Below, in pieces: positions 34,524-41,874 of a stretch of 57,200 bases of DNA. The position numbers were made by a program, and so were the translations under genes. The stretch comes from Burkholderiales bacterium (lineage in GTDB: Bacteria; Pseudomonadota; Gammaproteobacteria; Burkholderiales; Burkholderiaceae_C), in NCBI GenBank assembly GCA_947451035.1, contig CANFXR010000007.1, positions 1-57,200 on the forward strand. Direction: 5' to 3'. A model generated the notes under the pieces. It had not been told where the DNA came from. It saw nothing but the letters and a program-made list of their open reading frames with translations, and did not search any database. Numbering within the stretch: the stretch's first letter is position 1; each line of letters starts with the position of its first letter.

Positions 34524-34805
34524 ATGAGCTCGACATCCTACAAACTCGCCGGCCGTCTTGATGGAGCCAGCTCTGCCGCGCACGAGAAGGCGCTGCAGTC
34601 GCTGCTCGTGGACGATGTCGATTCGATTGACATCGATCTGTCGGAACTGGACTACGTCAGCAGCGCGGGTCTGCGCGTGTTGCTGGTGGCGGCCAAGGCG
34701 GCCAAGGCCAAGGGCGGCAAGGTCACGCTGCTCTCGCCCAAGCCTTCCACGCTGGAAGTGCTCAAGATCAGCGGCTTCGACAAGATCATCGCCATTCAGG
34801 CCTGA
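34524..34805 (+). CDS. STAS domain anti-sigma factor antagonist
   Basis: 93 residues, a single STAS domain like SpoIIAA/RsbV. The phosphorylation segment is LDYVSSAGLRVLL, with the candidate phosphoserine in the pair Ser46-Ser47. By family logic, the unphosphorylated form binds the RsbW-like kinase encoded divergently and phosphorylation releases it; a PP2C phosphatase resets it. A suitable phosphatase (receiver-PP2C) is at 46385. The GPP34 gene starts eight bases after the stop, so the two are co-transcribed. Confidence 0.92.
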   Translation: MSSTSYKLAGRLDGASSAAHEKALQSLLVDDVDSIDIDLSELDYVSSAGLRVLLVAAKAAKAKGGKVTLLSPKPSTLEVLKISGFDKIIAIQA

Positions 34806-34813
34806 GCACCACC

Positions 34814-35476
34814 ATGACAACCCACACCCAACTCACGCTGGCCGAAGAGCTGGTGCTGATCGCGCTTGATGACGAAAGCGGCTCGCTCATCAGCCTGCCG
34901 CAGTTCTCACTCGAGTTTGCCTTGGCAGCGGCTTTGGTGATGGAGTTGACCTTGGTCGGGCGCATCGACACCGATCCCGAAAAATTGTTCGTTCTGTCAT
35001 CCGAACCCACGGGCAATGCCCTGTTGGACGACGCGCTGTCACAGATCAGCGCCGAGCCTCAGGTTCAGCCGACCGGCGTGTGGCTGCGCCGGCTGTCCCA
35101 GCCGGGTCCGGCGCTGTGCGAGCGCGTGATTGGCGGGCTGGTCGATCGAGGCGTGCTGCGCTCGGTCGAGAAGCGCTTGCTTTGGGTGTTCAAGACCCGC
35201 GTCTATCCGCCCACCAGCGGCCTCGAAGAGCGCGAGGTCAAGAGCCGCGTCATGACGCTGCTCAACAACGACGAGATCCCTGACACGCGCGATGCGTTGT
35301 TGATCGGCCTGTTGCGCGCCACCGGCATCATCGAACGGTTGCTCAGCACCACCGAACTGCACCGCCTCAGCCCGCGTATCAACCAGATCTCCAACCTCGA
35401 AGAAATCAGCCGTGAGCTGAGCAGCACCATCGCCGAGTTGCAGGCGGTGCTGGCTTCGGCGTTCATGTTCGGCTGA
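34814..35476 (+). CDS. GPP34 (GOLPH3/Vps74-like) family protein
   Basis: 220 residues, no signal peptide or membrane helix. The start LTLAEELVLIALDDESGSLI is the recognisable GPP34 opening, and the alternation of amphipathic helices (LEFALAAALVMELTLVGRI; ERVIGGLVDRGVLRSVEKR; DALLIGLLRATGIIERLLS) continues the family pattern. In eukaryotes GOLPH3 binds phosphatidylinositol 4-phosphate and sorting signals; bacterial members, best known in actinobacteria, have no established role. Placement directly after STAS suggests use in the partner-switch pathway. Family call from memory of the N-terminal motif. Confidence 0.78.
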   Translation: MTTHTQLTLAEELVLIALDDESGSLISLPQFSLEFALAAALVMELTLVGRIDTDPEKLFVLSSEPTGNALLDDALSQISAEPQVQPTGVWLRRLSQPGPALCERVIGGLVDRGVLRSVEKRLLWVFKTRVYPPTSGLEEREVKSRVMTLLNNDEIPDTRDALLIGLLRATGIIERLLSTTELHRLSPRINQISNLEEISRELSSTIAELQAVLASAFMFG

Positions 35477-35541
35477 CGCTCAGGCGTCGGTTTGCGCCCC
35501 GAGAACCCCGGGGAGTTCGGCCAGCCACGTGCGTTGCCCAG

Positions 35542-36504
35542 ATGACCAACATATCCGAGCTGGCGAGCTTCCTCACGCATCTACACGAGAAACACCGTTC
35601 GAACGACGAGGGTGAGGTAGCGACCTACATCCCTGAACTGGGCAAGGCCAACCCCGACCATTTCGGCATCAGCATGGTCACGGCGGATGGCGAGGAGTTC
35701 TCGGTCGGTGATGTCGATCAGGAGTTCACCATCCAGTCCATCTGCAAGCCGCTGGCTTTCCTGATGGCGCTCGAGCAGCACGGCCGCGACAAGACGCTGT
35801 CACATGTGGGCATCGAGCCGAGCGGCGATGCCTTCAATTCGGTGGAGTTGTGCCCCAAGGTCAAGCGCCCGTTCAACCCCATGGTCAACGCCGGCGCCAT
35901 TGCCACGGCTTCGTTGATCAAGGGGGTGTCTGCCGAAGCCGGCGTGACCGCGTTCGTGGATTGCCTGAGCAAGGCAGCCGGCAGGCCGTTGCGGGTGGAC
36001 GAACTTGTGTTTGCATCGGAGGCATCCACCGGGAACCGCAACCGCGCCATTGCCTATCTGCTGCGCAATTTCGATGTCATCGATGAGCATGTCGATCACA
36101 CCTTGCACCAGTATTTTGCGCAGTGCTCGGTGCTCGTGAACTGCCGCGACCTCGCCGCGATCGGCGCCACCTTGGCCAACGTGGGCGAGAACCCGCAGAC
36201 CCACACGGAGGTGTTCGACGCCTTCTGTGTGCGCGACGCGCTCGCAGCCATGTTCACCTGCGGCATGTACGACTACGCGGGCGAGTGGGCCTTCCGCGTG
36301 GGTGTGCCGGCCAAGAGCGGCGTGGCCGGCGGCATCATGGCGGTGGTCAACCGTCAGTTGGGATTGGCTGTCTATTCACCGCGGCTTGATGAGCGCGGCA
36401 ACAGCGTGCGCGGCATCAAGGTGTGCGCGGATCTTTCCGATGAATTCGGGCTGCACGCCTTCGACTGCACGAACTTCGGATCGAGCCTGCTGCGAACCTT
36501 GTAG
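35542..36504 (+). CDS. glsA: Glutaminase A
   Basis: 320 residues, close to the usual 305-310. This serine-dependent enzyme hydrolyses glutamine to glutamate and ammonia in the cytosol. The beta-lactamase-like fold has Ser66-Ile-Cys-Lys69 in FTIQSICKPLAF, the NAGAIA segment (PFNPMVNAGAIATASLI), NRNRAIAYLLRNF and the C-terminal GVPAKSGVAGGIMAVV. No STAS or cyclic-nucleotide domain is fused, though such fusions exist in other glutaminases. It sits 65 bp after the GPP34 gene and before the chemosensory genes. Two hairpins follow it. Confidence 0.93.
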   Translation: MTNISELASFLTHLHEKHRSNDEGEVATYIPELGKANPDHFGISMVTADGEEFSVGDVDQEFTIQSICKPLAFLMALEQHGRDKTLSHVGIEPSGDAFNSVELCPKVKRPFNPMVNAGAIATASLIKGVSAEAGVTAFVDCLSKAAGRPLRVDELVFASEASTGNRNRAIAYLLRNFDVIDEHVDHTLHQYFAQCSVLVNCRDLAAIGATLANVGENPQTHTEVFDAFCVRDALAAMFTCGMYDYAGEWAFRVGVPAKSGVAGGIMAVVNRQLGLAVYSPRLDERGNSVRGIKVCADLSDEFGLHAFDCTNFGSSLLRTL

Positions 36505-36571
36505 CGGTTCGTCGGCGACTCTCGAACCGCATGGCGCGGCGGGATTTCGCCTTGAGCGGGCGTGCTCAAGG
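36504..36571 (+). repeat. Two consecutive perfect hairpins after glsA
   Basis: GCGGTTCG (36504-36511) pairs with CGAACCGC (36523-36530), and CCTTGAGC (36550-36557) with GCTCAAGG (36564-36571). Both stems are 8 bp. Neither has a T-run; they may act as a Rho-assisted end or protect the 3' end. Confidence 0.55.
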
Positions 36572-36667
36572 TGTCACCGTGAGCGGCGCATACTGCGCGC
36601 CTTCCAGGATGAATCCCAAGTGGTGCTTTGGCTTTCATTCGTCTGACCCATCGAGCATTCCGCACTC

Positions 36668-37402
36668 ATGACCAAACTCAACACGTCCGAACAGGCTGTC
36701 TTTCGGCGATCACTGATCAATCTGGCCAGCCTGATGCTGCTCATGGTGCTGACCACGGGGATCGCCGGCTTGTTTGCGGCCTGGTCGCTGAGCGAGTTCC
36801 ATCTGCGCATCGAGAAATCGGTCACCGAAGCCTCCTCCGTGGTCAACGATGCTCGCTTGGTTCAAGCCGAATTCAAGGCGAAGGTAGAGGCTTGGAACAA
36901 GATCCTGCTGGCGGGATACGTCTTGGAAGATCGCGATCGCCTGAGCTCTGCCTATCGCACGCAAGCCAAGAAAACCATCGACTTGCTGCAGTCGCTGCCG
37001 GCCAAGGTGGATCGGTTGGCACTCCTGACCAAGGCTGATGAGCCCTACAAGCTGGCCGATGCAGTCGATGTTCCAAAAATCCTTGCTGAACTGCGGGCGC
37101 TCAACGAGCGCTACGAGACTGCCCTTGCGGCGGCATCGGCCGAGGACGCCATGGACGGCTGGGATCCGATGCTGGCTGACGGGCAGGTTCGCGGCGCCGA
37201 CCGGCCGGTGAGCGAGGCCATGGAGCCCATTCCTGCCGCAATCCTCAGTGCCGTTGAGGTGAATTTGCTCAGGTCGCAGCAACTGGGAGCAGCCCGGTTT
37301 GAAACCCTGCTGCGATTCGTCTGGTCCGCCATCATCTTCGCGCTCGCGATGGTGGCGATCATGATCTGGCGCATCCTCAGGCATCCGGCGCTCACCCGAT
37401 GA
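36668..37402 (+). CDS. Orphan periplasmic four-helix sensor protein, no signalling domain
   Basis: 244 residues. Transmembrane helix 1 is at about 16-40 (LINLASLMLLMVLTTGIAGLFAAW), a helical periplasmic region at about 41-215, helix 2 at about 217-238 (FVWSAIIFALAMVAIMIW), then a six-residue cytosolic tail. The segment VQAEFKAKVEAWNKILLAGYVLEDRDRLSSAY resembles the ligand-binding domain of betaproteobacterial MCPs. HAMP and methyl-accepting domains are absent, with no sign of a frameshift because the frame ends by overlapping the next start (ATGA). It may pair with the transporter or with the HAMP-less MCP; that is inference. Confidence 0.72.
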   Translation: MTKLNTSEQAVFRRSLINLASLMLLMVLTTGIAGLFAAWSLSEFHLRIEKSVTEASSVVNDARLVQAEFKAKVEAWNKILLAGYVLEDRDRLSSAYRTQAKKTIDLLQSLPAKVDRLALLTKADEPYKLADAVDVPKILAELRALNERYETALAAASAEDAMDGWDPMLADGQVRGADRPVSEAMEPIPAAILSAVEVNLLRSQQLGAARFETLLRFVWSAIIFALAMVAIMIWRILRHPALTR

Positions 37403-39003
37403 GTGAGGTGGGCGTCACGGCCTGGGCGGGTCTGGGGCTGTTTTTCGTGGGCATGCGCATGATCAGCACGCACGTTCGCCAACTGGGCGGGGGCAGTTTT
37501 CACGCCTTCCTGGTTCGCAGCTTGGTGCGTCCGATGGCGCCGCAGTCGGCAGGCCTGATGTTCGGCGCCTTGACCCAGTCCACCGGGGCCGTCACCTTCG
37601 TGACTTCGGGCCTGGTCGCCGCGGGTGCGCTGACGATGGAGCGCGCGCTGCCCATGCTGTCGTGGGCCAACGTGGGCACTTCGGCGCTGGTGCTGCTCGC
37701 GGCCGTCAACATCCACTCGATGGTGCTGCTGCTGCTGGGCACCGTCGGGTTGGCGGTTTTCCTGGGCATCGAGCAGTCAGACCGCTACCGTCACGTGGTG
37801 TTTGCGCTGCTCGGCCTGGGTCTGCTGCTGTTTGGTCTGATGATGCTCAAGGGCAGCATTGCCGCGCTGGGCAGCGAGCCCTGGATGCGCGAGTTCGTCG
37901 AGTTCGCGGGCTCTGGCGTGGCCATCGCGCTGGTGGCCGGTTTCGTCATCGCGGTGGCAGTGCAGTCGTCTTCGATCGTCACGGTGCTGGCGTTGCCGCT
38001 CGTGCACGAGGGGCTGCTCAGCCTCGATCAGACAGTGCTGATGATCTACGGCGCCAGCGTGGGCTCTGGCTTTGCCGTGCTGCTGCTGGCCTCCGGCATG
38101 GAGGGCACGTCGCGGCAGTTGTCCTTGTGCCAGGCTGTCTTGCGGGCGATGACGGCGCTGGTGCTGCTGCCGCTGTTCTTCATCGAGAAGGGCGCCGGCG
38201 TGCCGCTCGTGCTGGCGCTGTTGCGTGCGGTGTCCGACGCCCCTGCGACCCAATGCGCGGTGGCCTATGTGCTGTTTCAGCTGATCCTGGTGCTGACCAG
38301 CCAGATCAGCGCGCGGTGGCTGCTGGGACTGGCGCGCAAGCTGGCGCCGCCCTCGCTCGAGGAGGTGCTCATGAAGCCGCACTACTTGTTCGAGGAAGCC
38401 GCGGGCGATCCCGCCACCGCGCTGTCGCTGGTGGAGCTCGAGCACCGCCGGCTGGTGAGCCTGCTGCCGGACTTTCTCGAAGATCTGCGCCCCGAGGAGG
38501 AGCGTTCGGCGCAAGCCGCGCCGTTGACGCTGCGTGCGGCCGCCAGTGAGGCCATTGCCGAAGAGATGGACCGCTTCCTGAGCGCGACGATCCGGGCCAA
38601 CCCCGATATGGCCGACATCGACCTGGTGTTCGCCGCGCGCAGCAGGCTGCAAACGCTGCGCCCGCTGCAAGCGGCCTTGCACCAGTTCGCATCCGAGCTC
38701 ATTGAAGTTCCGCGGGCCGAAAGACCGGTTTTTGCCGGGCACATGGTCGAGGGTTTGCATGCCATCCTGATGGTGGCCGCCGACACCGCCACCGACGATG
38801 GCGCCGATGCGGTCGAGATGCTATTCATCCTGACCGAGGAACGCAGCGCGCTGATGGAGCGCGTGCGTGAAGAGCTTCTTGGCGGCGGCACCAGCATCGG
38901 CGGGCGCGAATCCCTGCTGTCGGCGACGCTGACCTTCGAGCGGATCATCTGGTTGCTGCGCCGTTTGGCGCCAGCGCCTGCTGCCGCTGTGGTCCTCGCC
39001 TAG
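37399..39003 (+). CDS. Na/Pi cotransporter family protein with PhoU-like tail
   Basis: 534 residues. The first about 310 residues hold eight or so hydrophobic helices with the two Gln-Ser-Ser/Thr repeats typical of the NptA/PNaS family (GALTQSTGAVTFVTSGLVAAGAL and VAVQSSSIVTVLALPLV). The remaining about 220 residues are cytosolic helices like PhoU/DUF47 (EDLRPEEERSAQ; EMDRFLSATIRANPD). Sodium-driven phosphate import is the family function, though many bacterial members are untested. Its start overlaps the sensor gene by four bases, and cheA begins 46 bp after it. Confidence 0.87.
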   Translation: MSEVGVTAWAGLGLFFVGMRMISTHVRQLGGGSFHAFLVRSLVRPMAPQSAGLMFGALTQSTGAVTFVTSGLVAAGALTMERALPMLSWANVGTSALVLLAAVNIHSMVLLLLGTVGLAVFLGIEQSDRYRHVVFALLGLGLLLFGLMMLKGSIAALGSEPWMREFVEFAGSGVAIALVAGFVIAVAVQSSSIVTVLALPLVHEGLLSLDQTVLMIYGASVGSGFAVLLLASGMEGTSRQLSLCQAVLRAMTALVLLPLFFIEKGAGVPLVLALLRAVSDAPATQCAVAYVLFQLILVLTSQISARWLLGLARKLAPPSLEEVLMKPHYLFEEAAGDPATALSLVELEHRRLVSLLPDFLEDLRPEEERSAQAAPLTLRAAASEAIAEEMDRFLSATIRANPDMADIDLVFAARSRLQTLRPLQAALHQFASELIEVPRAERPVFAGHMVEGLHAILMVAADTATDDGADAVEMLFILTEERSALMERVREELLGGGTSIGGRESLLSATLTFERIIWLLRRLAPAPAAAVVLA

Positions 39004-39049
39004 ACTCTCGCAGTCGCGACGACGCAGCATTGGGCGAGACATTGAAGCC

Positions 39050-41332
39050 ATGAATCCGCTTACAGGCGCACCGTGGACCCCGGAGAATCTGGAGGTCGCG
39101 GCCACATTGATAAGTCAGCTGGCCGAAGAGTTGGCGTTTGTGGTGCCGGATCAGGATTCCGGGCTGCTCGCCATCAATGCGCTGTGCATGGATCTGGAGC
39201 AACTGATCGAGGCCGAGGCCGGCGCGCCGGTGGCGCTCGCCAGCGGCGTGGCGGTGCTGCGCCGGTGGATCGACGAGATTCTGGGCGGGCCGGTGCGCTT
39301 CAACCGTGTTTCGATCGATCTGCTGGGCGAGTGGCACCACTGGGCCAGCTCGGTGCTGGTCGCGATCGATCAGGGTGAGCCTGCGGGCGAGATGCCGCCG
39401 GGCTGGTCATCGACCGACCTGTCGGACACCGCCGCCGCCGCGCCCGAGGCCAGCCCGATGGCCGACTCGGCGGCCGAGCCCATCGTGCCGATCCTGCTCG
39501 ACTTGAGTCAGGATCAGGAGTTGCTGCGCGAGTTCTATGGCGAATCGATGGAACTGCTCCAGGACATCGAGCGCGGCGTGCTCGTGCTGGAAGAAAACCC
39601 CGGCGACAAGGGCACGATCAATTCGATCTTCCGCGCCTTTCATACCTTCAAGGGCAGCGCGGGGTTCTTGCACCTGGCTCCGCTGGGCGAACTCGCCCAC
39701 GAACTCGAGACCCTGCTCGACGCCGTTCGCCGGGCCGATCTGAGCATCAACCGCGAGATCATCGATTCGATCCTGGCCGGAGCCGATGCGCTCAACCAGT
39801 TCACGACCGAGATCGGCAGCCAACTGGATGGACGCAAGGTGGCTGATCCCATCTCGGTGCCCATCCGGCACATCCTGATGCGCGTTCGCGCGGCCCTGCG
39901 CGCAGAGTCGCCGGCGCCTGCGGTGGTGGTTGCCGCCCCGGTTGCGCCCGTCGCGCCCGTTGTGCCGCAGCCGCCAGCGATGGCGCCCGAGGTGCCGGCC
40001 TCGCAGCCCCGCGCCCCACAGGCAGCGCCCGCTGTGTCTGCCGTGCCGCCGGCCCCGCCGGTGGCCGAGCGTGCGGGCGGTGCCGAGCCACCGAAGGGTG
40101 CGCGCGACGCTGGAGCCGCCGGTGCCAGCGGTGGTTTCGTCAAGCTCGACACCGAAAAGCTCGACGCGCTGGTGAACCTCGTCGGTGAACTGGTGATCGC
40201 GCAGTCGATGGTGGTGCAAAACCCCGATGTGCAAGGCATCACCAGCTTGCAGTTGTCGCGCAGCCTGCGCCAGCTCAGCCGCGTGACCTCGGAGCTGCAG
40301 CGCAATGCGATGTCGATGCGCATGGTGCCCATCCGTGGTTTGTTCCAGAAGATGAGCCGGCTGGTGCGCGATCTGGGCGTGTTGCAGGGCAAGCAGGTGC
40401 AACTGGTGCTCGAGGGCGAAGAAACCGAGCTCGACCGCAACATCGTCGAGAAGATGAGCGATCCGCTGATCCACATGATCCGCAACGCGGTGGACCACGG
40501 GCTCGAACATGCCGCCGATCGCGTCGCCAGCGGCAAGCCGACCACCGGCACCATCCGGCTGTCGGCGGCCCATCAGCGCGGCGGGATCGTGATCCGCATT
40601 CAGGACGATGGCCGCGGGCTTGATGCCCAGCGCATCCTGGCCAAGGCCGTCGACCGCGGGCTGGTCCCCAACGGCGCCGTGCTGACCCAGTCCGAGATCT
40701 ATGCGCTGATCTTCCTGCCGGGCTTTTCGACGGTGGAAACCGTGACCGAACTGTCGGGCCGTGGCGTGGGCATGGACCTGGTGCTCGACCACATCCAGAC
40801 GCTGCGCGGCAAGGTCGAGATCGAGTCCGAGCCGGGAGCGGGCACCACGTTCACCATCTTGCTGCCGCTGACGCTGGCGATCATTGACGGGCTGCTGGTG
40901 GGCATCGGCGACGACCGCTACATCATCCCCACGCTGTCGGTGTGCGAGTCGTTCCGGCCCCGCGCGGCCATGATCAGCACCGTGCACGAGCGCGGTGAAA
41001 TGGTCAGCGTCAGGGGGCGCCAGATGCCGTTGCTGCGCCTGGGCAATCACCTCGGCGTCAAGTCGCGTGCGGTGACGATCGAGGAAGGCATCATCGTGGT
41101 GGTCGAGTCGGGCGGCGCGTCGCGTGCGCTGCTCGTCGACCAGTTGATCGGCAAGCAAGAGGTGGTGATCAAGAGCCTGGGCCGTGCCTTCGAAAACCAG
41201 AATCTGGTGGCGGGCGGTGCGGTGCTCGGAGACGGCTGGGTCGGGCTGATCCTCGATGTGGACACGTTGGTCAAACTGCCGCTGGACAATCGAGCGGGCC
41301 TCGCGCCGGCATCCACAGGGACTCACCCATGA
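39050..41332 (+). CDS. cheA: Chemotaxis histidine kinase CheA
   Basis: 760 residues. Residues 1-115 form a helical domain I do not recognise. The Hpt domain (about 150-260) has phospho-His198 in FRAFHTFKGSAGFLHL. A Pro/Ala linker (about 285-355) comes next, then the dimerisation segment from about 365 (FVKLDTEKLDALVNLVGELVIAQSM) and the kinase with NAVDHGLEH, DDGRGLD and GRGVGMDLV. The C-terminal CheW-like regulatory domain runs from about 610. No P2 domain is evident. The stop overlaps cheW (ATGA). All catalytic boxes are present. Confidence 0.95.
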   Translation: MNPLTGAPWTPENLEVAATLISQLAEELAFVVPDQDSGLLAINALCMDLEQLIEAEAGAPVALASGVAVLRRWIDEILGGPVRFNRVSIDLLGEWHHWASSVLVAIDQGEPAGEMPPGWSSTDLSDTAAAAPEASPMADSAAEPIVPILLDLSQDQELLREFYGESMELLQDIERGVLVLEENPGDKGTINSIFRAFHTFKGSAGFLHLAPLGELAHELETLLDAVRRADLSINREIIDSILAGADALNQFTTEIGSQLDGRKVADPISVPIRHILMRVRAALRAESPAPAVVVAAPVAPVAPVVPQPPAMAPEVPASQPRAPQAAPAVSAVPPAPPVAERAGGAEPPKGARDAGAAGASGGFVKLDTEKLDALVNLVGELVIAQSMVVQNPDVQGITSLQLSRSLRQLSRVTSELQRNAMSMRMVPIRGLFQKMSRLVRDLGVLQGKQVQLVLEGEETELDRNIVEKMSDPLIHMIRNAVDHGLEHAADRVASGKPTTGTIRLSAAHQRGGIVIRIQDDGRGLDAQRILAKAVDRGLVPNGAVLTQSEIYALIFLPGFSTVETVTELSGRGVGMDLVLDHIQTLRGKVEIESEPGAGTTFTILLPLTLAIIDGLLVGIGDDRYIIPTLSVCESFRPRAAMISTVHERGEMVSVRGRQMPLLRLGNHLGVKSRAVTIEEGIIVVVESGGASRALLVDQLIGKQEVVIKSLGRAFENQNLVAGGAVLGDGWVGLILDVDTLVKLPLDNRAGLAPASTGTHP

Positions 41333-41874
41333 GCAACAACCTCGCCACTTCGACTCCAGCGGGCACTGCTGCGCTCGCCGGGCGTTACCTGACGTTCATG
41401 CTCGGGACCGACTCCTACGGGCTGCCGGTGCTCAACGTGCGCGAAATCATCCGCCTGTGCCCGATCACCCCCGTCCCGCGCATGCCCGAATACGTCAAGG
41501 GCGTCATCAACCTGCGCGGCACGGTCATCGCCGTGATTGACCTGCGTGCCAAGTTCGAGATGCCGGCGTCGACGCTGGGAGACCGCTGCTGCATCATCAT
41601 CGTGCAGATCCGCTCGCTGAGCGGCGGTGCCAGCACGCTCATGGGCGCTGTCGTCGATGCGGTCGAAGAGGTGGCCAACCTGGCTGGCGCAGACATTGAG
41701 CCCACCCCCGATTTCGGCGGCACGCTCGACACGCGCTACATGCTGGGCGTGGCCACCATCCGCGGCGGCGTCAAGACGCTGCTCGACATCGAGAAGATCT
41801 TTCAGGAAGACGGCAGCCTGGCGATGTCGGCCGCGTCCAACTCCACCCCCGCTGTACCAGCCAAGGCATCATGA
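41329..41874 (+). CDS. cheW: Chemotaxis coupling protein CheW
   Basis: 181 residues, a single CheW domain linking CheA to receptors. After a 20-residue Ser/Thr-rich start come [31 protein letters not shown] and the conserved [22 protein letters not shown]. The C-terminal 20 residues are low complexity. It overlaps cheA and the MCP gene by four bases on each side, so the three are coupled and probably made in fixed ratio. Confidence 0.95.
   Translation: MSNNLATSTPAGTAALAGRYLTFMLGTDSYGLPVLNVREIIRLCPITPVPRMPEYVKGVINLRGTVIAVIDLRAKFEMPASTLGDRCCIIIVQIRSLSGGASTLMGAVVDAVEEVANLAGADIEPTPDFGGTLDTRYMLGVATIRGGVKTLLDIEKIFQEDGSLAMSAASNSTPAVPAKAS

Noticed and set aside
39407-41326. Long minus-strand frame (639 codons) opposite cheA
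   Set aside because: Low-complexity His/Arg/Gln product; the sense strand has a complete CheA. Similar antisense frames opposite M16 (5359-6813), etfA and the acyl-CoA dehydrogenase (48577-51327) and sucA (53278-55689) are dismissed likewise.
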